From Actinomycetota bacterium (GTDB lineage Bacteria > Actinomycetota > Thermoleophilia > Gaiellales > Gaiellaceae), in contig JACDER010000079.1 in NCBI GenBank assembly GCA_013816275.1, positions 1 to 5,304 of the forward strand: a stretch of DNA of 5,304 bases, given 5' to 3'. Below, one piece after another: positions 1 to 4,665 of this stretch. The notes beneath the pieces are model-generated. The model was not told where the DNA came from. It worked only from the letters and a program-made list of their open reading frames with translations, and did no database searches. The position numbers and the translations under genes are program-made. Numbering within the stretch: position 1 is the first letter of the stretch; each line of letters opens with the position of its first letter.

Positions 1-356
1 AGCCTGCGCCGCTCCGCCCGGTTGGACGGCCCGGGACCCTGTTCGCCCGCTGCCTCGATGTACGCGCGCCGCTCGCCGGCGGTCAGCTTGCTCATGGCGC
101 GCTGCGCAGCCAGGGGGTCGTTCAGCGAGCCGGCCCGCTCAAGCTTCCGGATCGCGTTCGCGAGGTCGGGGTTCTGCTTCTCGAGCGCGGCGCGGGACGC
201 CCGCTGCAACCACCGCTCCATGAAGGGCACCTTTTGCAGCACCATCAGCAGCGGCTTGAGATAGCGGCCCTGACGCCAGCGTCCCAGGAGGATGAGGATC
301 CCGAACAGCAGGAGGAACCCGCCGATGATGTAGACAGGGATCAGATAGGTGGTCAT
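1..356 (-). CDS. Small single-pass membrane protein, unknown function (3' end beyond window)
   Basis: An open frame reads leftward from ATG at 356-354 and is still open at base 1, giving 118 complete residues. Residues about 4-25 (YLIPVYIIGGFLLLFGILIL) form one clear hydrophobic helix. After it comes a basic stretch (GRWRQGRY), then a soluble, helix-prone, Arg/Lys/Ala-rich region with likely amphipathic segments (residues 60-105). The last visible residues, NRAERRR, are strongly basic and may be near the natural C-terminus. By the positive-inside rule the long tail should be cytoplasmic. I do not recognise the family and assign no function. No clear Shine-Dalgarno precedes the ATG, so the message may be leaderless or nearly so. 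The gene diverges from the membrane protein at 396 with about 39 bases between start codons. Confidence is high that it is coding: the composition fits a real helix-plus-tail protein and the plus-strand frames here look like shadows. Confidence 0.75.
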   Translation of the reverse strand, partial: MTTYLIPVYIIGGFLLLFGILILLGRWRQGRYLKPLLMVLQKVPFMERWLQRASRAALEKQNPDLANAIRKLERAGSLNDPLAAQRAMSKLTAGERRAYIEAAGEQGPGPSNRAERRR

Positions 357-395
357 CGCGGCGGGATGGTACCGCGAACCGGCAACAATGCGGGA

Positions 396-830
396 ATGGC
401 CGAAACGCAGTGCAGACCCGTTCCGCGCTGGATGCCCGCAGTGTTCGTCCTAATCGCGGTCGCGCTCGTCCCGTGGACGGTCTGGCTCTTCCTCGACTTG
501 CCCGACCGCGAGCTCGCCGACAATTGGTCGCTCGCGTGGTCCGGCTTCGACATCGGCCTGGCGGTCTGCCTGGCCGGGACGGGGATCTTGCTTGCCCGGC
601 GTTCCAATTTCTCCTCGCTCTTTGCCGCGATGAGCGGCGCCCTGCTGCTCACGGACGCGTGGTTCGACGTGCTCACCTCGCGCGGAGGGAACTTCGTCCT
701 CGCGGTCGCGATGGCCGTCTGCCTCGAGTTACCGCTGGCCGCGATCTGTCTCTGGGTCGCCGCCAACATCGAGCGCGTGCTCACGGACGTGCGGCCCCTG
801 TCAGAACGAGCCGGCCTGCGCCGAGACTGA
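396..830 (+). CDS. Small four-helix integral membrane protein, unknown function
   Basis: This is a 144-residue protein with four hydrophobic segments at about residues 12-32, 49-67, 74-92 and 100-124. Short polar loops separate them, and the tail is charged (ending GLRRD). The segment around SGFDIGLAVCLAGTGILLAR, followed later by LLLTDAWFDVLTS, resembles small uncharacterised actinobacterial membrane proteins I have seen, but I cannot name a domain and propose no activity. The start is uncertain. ATG 396 gives a short N-terminus before helix 1 and leaves room for a regulatory region. An in-frame ATG at 366 would add ten residues but would sit only nine bases from the divergent start at 356. 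Neither start has a strong ribosome-binding site. The frame stays open further upstream to 234, but that part is polar and antisense to the divergent gene, so it is probably not translated. The stop at 828-830 lies three bases from the convergent stop of the FMN reductase. Confidence 0.8.
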   Translation: MAETQCRPVPRWMPAVFVLIAVALVPWTVWLFLDLPDRELADNWSLAWSGFDIGLAVCLAGTGILLARRSNFSSLFAAMSGALLLTDAWFDVLTSRGGNFVLAVAMAVCLELPLAAICLWVAANIERVLTDVRPLSERAGLRRD

Positions 831-833
831 GAG

Positions 834-1391
834 CTACGCCGCGACGGCGATGCGCGGCCGAGCGGTCTCCAGGAGGCCGTCGAGAACCTCGGCGAGCTGC
901 TCCCGGATGTCCTCGTCCACCAGCCGCCCGGCCTCGTCGAACCGGGTCGGGGCGTGGCCGAGTGCGACCTCGCCCTCGACCACGCGGGCGCCGATCGCCG
1001 CCAGGACCTTGCGCAGCTCCGCCTGGGCCCAGACGGCTCCGAATGCCCCGGTGCTGGCTCCGACCACGGCGACCGGCTTGAACCGGAGCGCGCTCGTCGC
1101 CAGCGGCCGCGAGGCCCAGTCGAGTGCGTTCTTCAGCTGTCCCGGGACGGAGGAGTTGTACTCGGGGGTCGCGATGAGGACGGCGTCGGCGCTCGCGATC
1201 GCGTCGCGTAGCTCCGCGACGGCCGCGGGCGCCGACACGACGTCGGCGTCCTCGTCATACGGCGGCACCGCCTTGAGACCCTCGTAGAGCACGAAGTCCA
1301 CGTCCCCGGGCAGCTGCTCGGCCGCCGCGAGGAGGAGCTTCATGTTCCAGGAATCTCGTCTGAGGCTTCCTGCGATGCCGAGGATGGTCAT
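834..1391 (-). CDS. NAD(P)H-dependent FMN reductase / quinone-type oxidoreductase (flavodoxin-like)
   Basis: The 185-residue length is typical of the cytosolic NADPH-dependent FMN reductase family (ChrR/YieF, azoreductase-like). The N-terminal beta strand TILGIAGSLRRDSWNMKL (residues 2-19) carries the GS-x-R-x(2)-S-x-N FMN-phosphate loop (Gly8-Ser9, Arg11, Ser14, Asn16). Residues 75-92, TPEYNSSVPGQLKNALDW, are the family's best-conserved signature, at the isoalloxazine-binding edge. A Gly-rich strand and turn (VVGASTGAFGAVWAQ, 109-123) completes the flavodoxin fold. Family members use NAD(P)H to reduce FMN, quinones, azo dyes or metal oxyanions; the substrate here cannot be read from sequence. 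The ATG shares its first base with the stop of the upstream yceI gene (TAATG on the coding strand), which implies co-transcription and translational coupling. A weak CAGG lies a few bases upstream. The stop is three bases from the convergent gene, and I see no terminator hairpin between them. Confidence 0.93.
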   Translation of the reverse strand: MTILGIAGSLRRDSWNMKLLLAAAEQLPGDVDFVLYEGLKAVPPYDEDADVVSAPAAVAELRDAIASADAVLIATPEYNSSVPGQLKNALDWASRPLATSALRFKPVAVVGASTGAFGAVWAQAELRKVLAAIGARVVEGEVALGHAPTRFDEAGRLVDEDIREQLAEVLDGLLETARPRIAVAA

Positions 1392-1939
1392 TACGACCTG
1401 ACCAGAAACAGCTCGGCGGTCAGCGTGACGTCGTTCCCCAGCGCCGGCTCGCCGTTCGGGAGCGGGTTGTTCCAGTTGATGCCGAAGGCGGTGCGGTCGA
1501 TCCTCCCTACCAGGCGAAGTGCGAAGCGCACGCCGCCGTAGGGGTCCTCCGCGAGCTCGCTGACCGTGCCCGTCAGTGCGACCGGCTGGGCCTCACCGCG
1601 AATCGTCAGCGCGCCGTTCACCGTGACCTCGTCGCCGGAGCGCTCGATCCCGGTCGAGCGGAAGCCGATCTCGGGTGCTCGCTCCGCGTCGAAGAAGTCC
1701 GGCGCCTGGAGGTGTCCCGCCAGGTTCTCGTCCTGGACGCGCACGCCGCTGACCGGCGCGGAGCCCTCGAGTGCTGCGGTTCCGTCCTCGTCGACGGACA
1801 GCGTCGCGTCGAAGGGCGAGAAGGTCCCGCGGAAGGTGCCGACCATGTAGTCGATCGCGAAACCGACGTGCGAGTGGGTCGCGTCGACCTTCCAGATGCC
1901 GGTCGGTAGTGTGGTCGATGTCTCCAAAATCGTGTTCAT
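1391..1939 (-). CDS. YceI-family lipocalin-like isoprenoid-binding protein (cytoplasmic form)
   Basis: This 182-residue protein belongs to the YceI family, an eight-stranded beta-barrel that binds polyisoprenoid or amide lipids in its core. Family features in order: the N-terminal strand GIWKVDATHSHVGFAIDYMV (residues 14-33), FRGTFSPFDATLSVD (36-50), the central HLQAPDFFDAERAPEIGFRS (76-95), the strand VNGALTIRGEAQPVALTG (107-124), and the C-terminal RIDRTAFGINWN (146-157). There is no signal peptide, so it probably acts in the cytoplasm, unlike the periplasmic E. coli YceI. ATG at 1939-1937 is chosen because GGAGGA ends five bases before it. The longer frame up to 1975 would place the operator and predicted transcription start inside the gene. 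It is the first gene of a two-gene operon with the FMN reductase, and its neighbours suggest it carries or sequesters a hydrophobic, possibly quinone-like, molecule. That last point is inference. Confidence 0.93.
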   Translation of the reverse strand: MNTILETSTTLPTGIWKVDATHSHVGFAIDYMVGTFRGTFSPFDATLSVDEDGTAALEGSAPVSGVRVQDENLAGHLQAPDFFDAERAPEIGFRSTGIERSGDEVTVNGALTIRGEAQPVALTGTVSELAEDPYGGVRFALRLVGRIDRTAFGINWNNPLPNGEPALGNDVTLTAELFLVRS

Positions 1940-1944
1940 GTCTG

Positions 1945-1950
1945 TCCTCC
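1945..1950 (-). promoter_or_regulatory. Shine-Dalgarno of yceI
   Basis: The coding strand reads GGAGGA followed by five bases (CAGAC) and the ATG at 1939. This is the strongest ribosome-binding site in the window, and it fixes the yceI start at the internal Met rather than at the upstream end of the open frame. Confidence 0.85.
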
Positions 1951-1963
1951 TGGTGCGGTATAC

Positions 1964-1975
1964 TTGACTACGCAA
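1964..1975. promoter_or_regulatory. Probable MarR operator, site 1 (imperfect palindrome)
   Basis: TTGACTACGCAA matches the perfect palindrome of site 2 at 10 of 12 positions and keeps both outer TTG/CAA half-sites; counting flanks it is CTTG-N6-CAAG. Its centre (1969.5) is 32 bp from the centre of site 2. It covers the predicted +1 of the leftward yceI promoter (about 1972) and a TTGACT that could be the -35 box of the rightward marR promoter. Size and symmetry suit a winged-helix dimer of the MarR type. Assignment to the adjacent regulator is inference from position. Confidence 0.6.
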
Positions 1976-1994
1976 GCAACTATACAGAGAGAAT
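1964..1994 (+). promoter_or_regulatory. Possible marR promoter (weak)
   Basis: TTGACT at 1964-1969 could be a -35 box, with GAGAAT at 1989-1994 (four of six matches to TATAAT) as -10, at a long 19-bp spacing. TATACA at 1981-1986 is a better -10 but has no -35 at normal distance. Either way the message would start close to, or at, the proposed TTG start codons. A weak, overlapping divergent promoter would suit an autoregulated repressor, but this call is tentative. Confidence 0.25.
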
Positions 1995-2007
1995 CTTGAC
2001 TAGTCAA
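1979..2007 (-). promoter_or_regulatory. Sigma-70-type promoter of the yceI-FMN reductase operon
   Basis: On the minus strand, TTGACT (complement of 2002-2007) is followed by exactly 17 bases and TATAGT (complement of 1979-1984). These are near-consensus housekeeping -35 and -10 boxes. Transcription would begin near 1972, giving a leader of about 33 nt that contains the GGAGGA ribosome-binding site. The -35 box is the right half of operator site 2 and the start point lies in site 1, so a bound repressor should block this promoter. Confidence 0.75.
1996..2007. promoter_or_regulatory. Probable MarR operator, site 2 (perfect 12-bp palindrome)
   Basis: TTGACTAGTCAA is identical to its own reverse complement. 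It shares the direct octamer CTTGACTA (1995-2002) with site 1 (1963-1970). Its right half is the -35 box of the yceI promoter, and its left end coincides with the proposed TTG start codon of marR. Occupancy could therefore repress both directions. Family-level knowledge: MarR dimers bind short palindromes of this kind between divergent genes. Confidence 0.7.
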
Positions 2008-2475
2008 ATATTGATACCACAACAGTTCGCGGTCGATGCGTTCATCGCGCTGGTGCGTGCGAATGCGACCGCGACACGCGGGCTGAGCGCGGAATTGGTC
2101 GAGGAGCACGGCCTGACGATCAACGACTTCGAGGCGCTCCTGAGGCTGTCGCGAGCCGAAGACGGCCGCATGCGCCGGATCGATCTCTCGCGCGCGATCC
2201 TGCTCACGCCGTCGGGTGTGACCCGGATGCTGGAGGGCCTGGAGCGCGCCGGGCTCGTCGCGAAGGCGACGTGCGCGAGTGACGCGCGCGTCACCTACGC
2301 GGTGCTCACGCCGGCCGGGAAGAAGAAGCTGAAGGAAGCGTCCCGCTCGCACGTCGCCTCGATCAAGGCCCTCTTCGGCACCCATTACAGTGACGAGGAG
2401 CTGGAGACCCTCGCGCGGCTGCTCAGCCGACTCGATACCGAAACCGACGACGACGAGGACTGCCAGGCCGAATGA
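1996..2475 (+). CDS. MarR-family winged-helix transcriptional regulator
   Basis: From TTG 1996 this is 159 residues, normal for MarR proteins. An N-terminal dimerisation helix (about 9-37) is followed by GLTINDFEALLRLSRAEDG (39-57), the helix-turn-helix with recognition helix LLTPSGVTRMLEGLERAGLV (69-88), and the wing with the family signature SDAR-x(5)-LTPAG (95-108, Asp96 and Arg98). C-terminal dimerisation helices follow. The tail is acidic (DDDEDCQAE). No ATG lies upstream of the domain except one inside yceI, and the first internal ATG (2170) would delete half the fold, so a TTG start is needed. TTG 1996 has a weak AGAGAG upstream; TTG 2011 is the alternative. Cys93 next to the wing and Cys156 in the tail could allow redox sensing, but a Cys at position 93 is common in non-redox members. 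The protein likely represses itself and the divergent yceI operon. The stop overlaps the exporter start (ATGA, 2472-2475). Confidence 0.9.
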   Translation: MTSQILIPQQFAVDAFIALVRANATATRGLSAELVEEHGLTINDFEALLRLSRAEDGRMRRIDLSRAILLTPSGVTRMLEGLERAGLVAKATCASDARVTYAVLTPAGKKKLKEASRSHVASIKALFGTHYSDEELETLARLLSRLDTETDDDEDCQAE

Positions 2476-3929
2476 CCGAAGCCCACGCCGATCCCAAGCG
2501 CTGGAACGCGCTCGCCGTCCTCAGCATCGCGTACCTGATGGTCGTGCTCGACATCGCGATCGTCAACGTCGCGCTGCCCTCGATCCAGAAGGACCTGCAC
2601 TTCACCTCGGCGGAGAACCTCCAGTGGATCGTCAGCGGCTACGCGCTCACGTTCGGCGGCTTCCTGCTGCTCGGCGGGCGGATGGGCGACCTGCTCGGCC
2701 GGCGGAAGCTGTTCATGGTCGGCCTCGCGCTCTTCTCGATCACGTCCCTGGTCGCCGGTCTCTCGACCTCGTCGGGGATGCTGATCGGCGCGCGCGTCGC
2801 CCAGGGGGCAGCGGGAGCGATTCTCTCCCCGTCCGTGTTCTCGATCACGAGCGTCACCTTCCAGGAGGGCTCGGAGCGGAACAAGGCGCTCGGCGTACTC
2901 GGGGCCATCTCGGGCGCGGGCGCGGCGCTCGGCGTGATTCTCGGCGGCGTGCTGACCCAGTACGCCGGCTGGGAGTGGATCTTCTACGTCAACGTCCCGA
3001 TCGGTCTGGCCACGCTCCTCTTCGTTCCGCGCGTTGTGCGCGAGAGCCACGCCGAGGGGATGGAGAAGAAGTTCGACGCGATCGGCGCGTTCACGGTCAC
3101 GGGGAGCCTGATGCTGTTCGTCTACGCCCTCACGCGGACGAACCAGGTCGGCTGGAGCTCGCTCGAGACGATCCTCGAGATGATCGGATCGGTCGTCCTG
3201 ATGGTCGTGTTCATCGCCTGGGAGGCGAGGTCCCGCTTCGCCCTCGTCCCGCTGCGCATCTTCCGGCGCCGCACACTCACCGGCGCGAACGTGATCGGGT
3301 TCCTGCTCGGGACGATGATCTTCGGGATGTTCTTCCTGCTCTCGCTCTACATGCAGCAGGTGCTCGGCTTCACCGCGCTCAAGACCGGTATCGGGTACCT
3401 CGCGGTCGCTTTGACCGCGGTCGTGTCGTCGGGCGTCGCGCAGGCGCTCGTGACCAAGCTTGGGATCAAGCCCGCGCTGATCGGCGGCCTCACGCTGGTC
3501 GGCGGAGGCCTCGTCTACTTCACGCAGATCTCCGCGACCGGCTCGTACTTCGTCGACCTCTTCCCCGGATTCATCATCCTCGGCATCGGCCTCGGTTTCA
3601 CGTTCGTCCCGATCTCGATCGCGGCGCTCGCCGGGGTCACCGGGCGTGATGCCGGGCTTGCCTCGGGCCTGATCAACACGTCCCAGCAGGTCGGCGGCGC
3701 GCTCGGGCTCGCGATCCTGACCACCGTGTACGCGAGCCGTTCCTCCTCGCTGGAGCGAAGCGGCACGCCGCATCCGCAGGCGCTGACGTCCGGCTTCTCA
3801 CTCGCCTTCTGGGTCGCCGCCGGCGTGGCCGCCGCGGCAATCCTGATCACGCTTCTGATCGTCAGGCGAGAGGATCTGCAGATGCAGCCCGAGACTGAGC
3901 CCGAGACAGCAGCCGTCATCGCCGGCTGA
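2472..3929 (+). CDS. MFS drug/toxicant exporter, DHA2 family (14 transmembrane helices, EmrB/QacA-like)
   Basis: This 485-residue inner-membrane protein has the length and motif order of proton-driven DHA2 multidrug antiporters. The first helix carries LDIAIVNVALPSIQ (residues 26-39, motif D1 with Asp27). Motif A is GGRMGDLLGRRK (68-79). Motif B is LIGARVAQGAAGA (104-116, conserved Arg108). Motif C covers GAISGAGAALGVILGG (144-159); the usual Pro of GPxxGG is Val155. YAGWEWIFYVNVPIG (164-178) closes the first half, and GLASGLINTSQQVGGALGLA (395-414) is typical of the C-terminal half. The hydrophobic pattern supports 14 helices and a short polar tail. It overlaps the marR stop by four bases (ATGA), so it is translationally coupled and shares that regulator. 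The substrate is unknown; the neighbouring flavin reductase and YceI protein suggest a lipophilic or quinone-like compound. No adaptor (EmrA) or outer-membrane partner is present. Confidence 0.94.
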   Translation: MTEAHADPKRWNALAVLSIAYLMVVLDIAIVNVALPSIQKDLHFTSAENLQWIVSGYALTFGGFLLLGGRMGDLLGRRKLFMVGLALFSITSLVAGLSTSSGMLIGARVAQGAAGAILSPSVFSITSVTFQEGSERNKALGVLGAISGAGAALGVILGGVLTQYAGWEWIFYVNVPIGLATLLFVPRVVRESHAEGMEKKFDAIGAFTVTGSLMLFVYALTRTNQVGWSSLETILEMIGSVVLMVVFIAWEARSRFALVPLRIFRRRTLTGANVIGFLLGTMIFGMFFLLSLYMQQVLGFTALKTGIGYLAVALTAVVSSGVAQALVTKLGIKPALIGGLTLVGGGLVYFTQISATGSYFVDLFPGFIILGIGLGFTFVPISIAALAGVTGRDAGLASGLINTSQQVGGALGLAILTTVYASRSSSLERSGTPHPQALTSGFSLAFWVAAGVAAAAILITLLIVRREDLQMQPETEPETAAVIAG

Positions 3930-3948
3930 GCGGGCTTAGGGTCTCCTC

Positions 3949-4590
3949 GTGGGGACCCTGCTCGCCGAGACGCTTCCGCTTGCACTCGGCGCGGCGATCA
4001 GCCCGGTTCTCTTCCTGCTTCAGCTGACGACGCTGACCGGGCCTCGACCCGCTGCTCGGGGCGCGATGCTCGTGCTCGGTGCTGCGCTTCCCCTCGCGGC
4101 TGTCAGCGTGCTCGCGGTCACGATCGGGACGGCGAGCTCGTCCCTTTCGGGTGACGCGACGATCAAGGCGTCCCTCGACCTCGGGCTCGGCTGCGCCTTG
4201 CTCGCACTCGCGCTCTGGATGGCCGTGCACCATCCCGCGCCGAAGCCGCCGAAGCCGCCACACGACCCGAGCCTGCACCGCGCGTTCGTCTTCGGCCTGG
4301 TGGGGATGGCGACCAACGTCTCCACCTTCGCCCTGTACATCCCGGCGCTGAAGCTGATCGCCGCGTCCGACTTGGGCGCCGGTCGCGAGGCGTTCGTCGG
4401 GTTCGTCGTGTTCCTGGTCGCCCAGTCGTTCGTGCTCGTGCCGCTCGTTCTCACCGTCGCGGTCCCGGGCTCGACGCGTGTCCTGAGCGCAGTCGGAGGA
4501 TGGATGACCGCGCACCGGCGGGCCTTGAACGTGGCGCTCCTGCTGGGGTTCGGAACCTGGCTAGCAGTCAAAGGCGTGCTGGCGCTCTAG
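3949..4590 (+). CDS. GAP/Sap-family six-helix membrane protein (LysE-like superfamily)
   Basis: A 213-residue protein with six membrane segments at about 6-27, 36-60, 75-94, 110-135, 145-172 and 190-211, in a three-plus-three layout. The central cytoplasmic loop is proline- and lysine-rich (HHPAPKPPKPPHDPS, 94-108). The opening LPLALGAAISPVLFLLQLTTL (9-29) and the three-plus-three layout match the GAP family, related to mycobacterial Gap and Sap, which take part in moving glycopeptidolipid or sulfolipid to the cell surface; more distantly these resemble LysE exporters. Substrate here is unknown. The start is GTG 3949, with AGGG (3938-3941) seven bases upstream. It follows the exporter stop by 19 bases with no terminator, so it may be the third gene of the marR operon, though it could be independent. 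Family assignment is from memory of the sequence pattern and should be confirmed by a profile search. Confidence 0.78.
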   Translation: MGTLLAETLPLALGAAISPVLFLLQLTTLTGPRPAARGAMLVLGAALPLAAVSVLAVTIGTASSSLSGDATIKASLDLGLGCALLALALWMAVHHPAPKPPKPPHDPSLHRAFVFGLVGMATNVSTFALYIPALKLIAASDLGAGREAFVGFVVFLVAQSFVLVPLVLTVAVPGSTRVLSAVGGWMTAHRRALNVALLLGFGTWLAVKGVLAL

Positions 4591-4665
4591 CCCGAATTTC
4601 TTACCTATCTCATAGAAAACAGAAGTCTCCGCTTGCCTGTTTTATGGCAAACTAAGAGAACTGTG
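4591..4665. other. AT-rich spacer upstream of the surface-protein gene
   Basis: This stretch is distinctly richer in A and T than the coding DNA on both sides, as expected for a promoter or leader region. I find no convincing -35/-10 pair, and no hairpin followed by a T-run that would terminate the upstream operon. It contains the inverted repeat annotated separately and a weak ribosome-binding site (AAGAGA, 4654-4659). Confidence 0.5.
4633..4650. repeat. Short inverted repeat TTGCC-N8-GGCAA
   Basis: TTGCC (4633-4637) and GGCAA (4646-4650) are perfectly complementary arms around an eight-base, mostly T/A centre. It ends 15 bases before the GTG start at 4666. It could be an operator for a dimeric regulator or a small leader hairpin. 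Five-base arms can occur by chance, so confidence is low. Confidence 0.3.

Noticed and set aside
234..395. N-terminal extension of the four-helix protein to ATG 234
   Set aside because: The extension is polar, Gln/Glu/Asp-rich and antisense to the divergent gene, and would put a soluble acidic leader before helix 1. Starts at 396 or 366 are more plausible.
826..840. Bidirectional terminator between the convergent genes
   Set aside because: Only three bases separate the stops and I see no stable hairpin or T-run.
410..1081. A plus-strand frame spanning the membrane protein and the reductase
   Set aside because: Arg-rich out-of-frame translation that crosses two well-supported genes on opposite strands.
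1940..1975. Extension of yceI to the upstream ATG at 1975
   Set aside because: It would start within operator site 1, upstream of a strong GGAGGA that is correctly spaced for the ATG at 1939.
2390..3649. A 419-residue plus-strand frame overlapping the MFS gene
   Set aside because: Arg/Pro/Ala-rich shadow in an offset frame with no recognisable domain.
2385..3773. A 462-residue minus-strand open frame antisense to marR and the MFS gene
   Set aside because: It is almost entirely charged and low in hydrophobics (Arg/Glu/Asp/Gln-rich), as expected when a high-GC membrane-protein gene is read antisense. The plus-strand MFS frame has all family motifs.
3916..4515. A minus-strand frame opposite the GAP-family gene
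   Set aside because: Charged shadow composition; the plus strand encodes six clear membrane helices.
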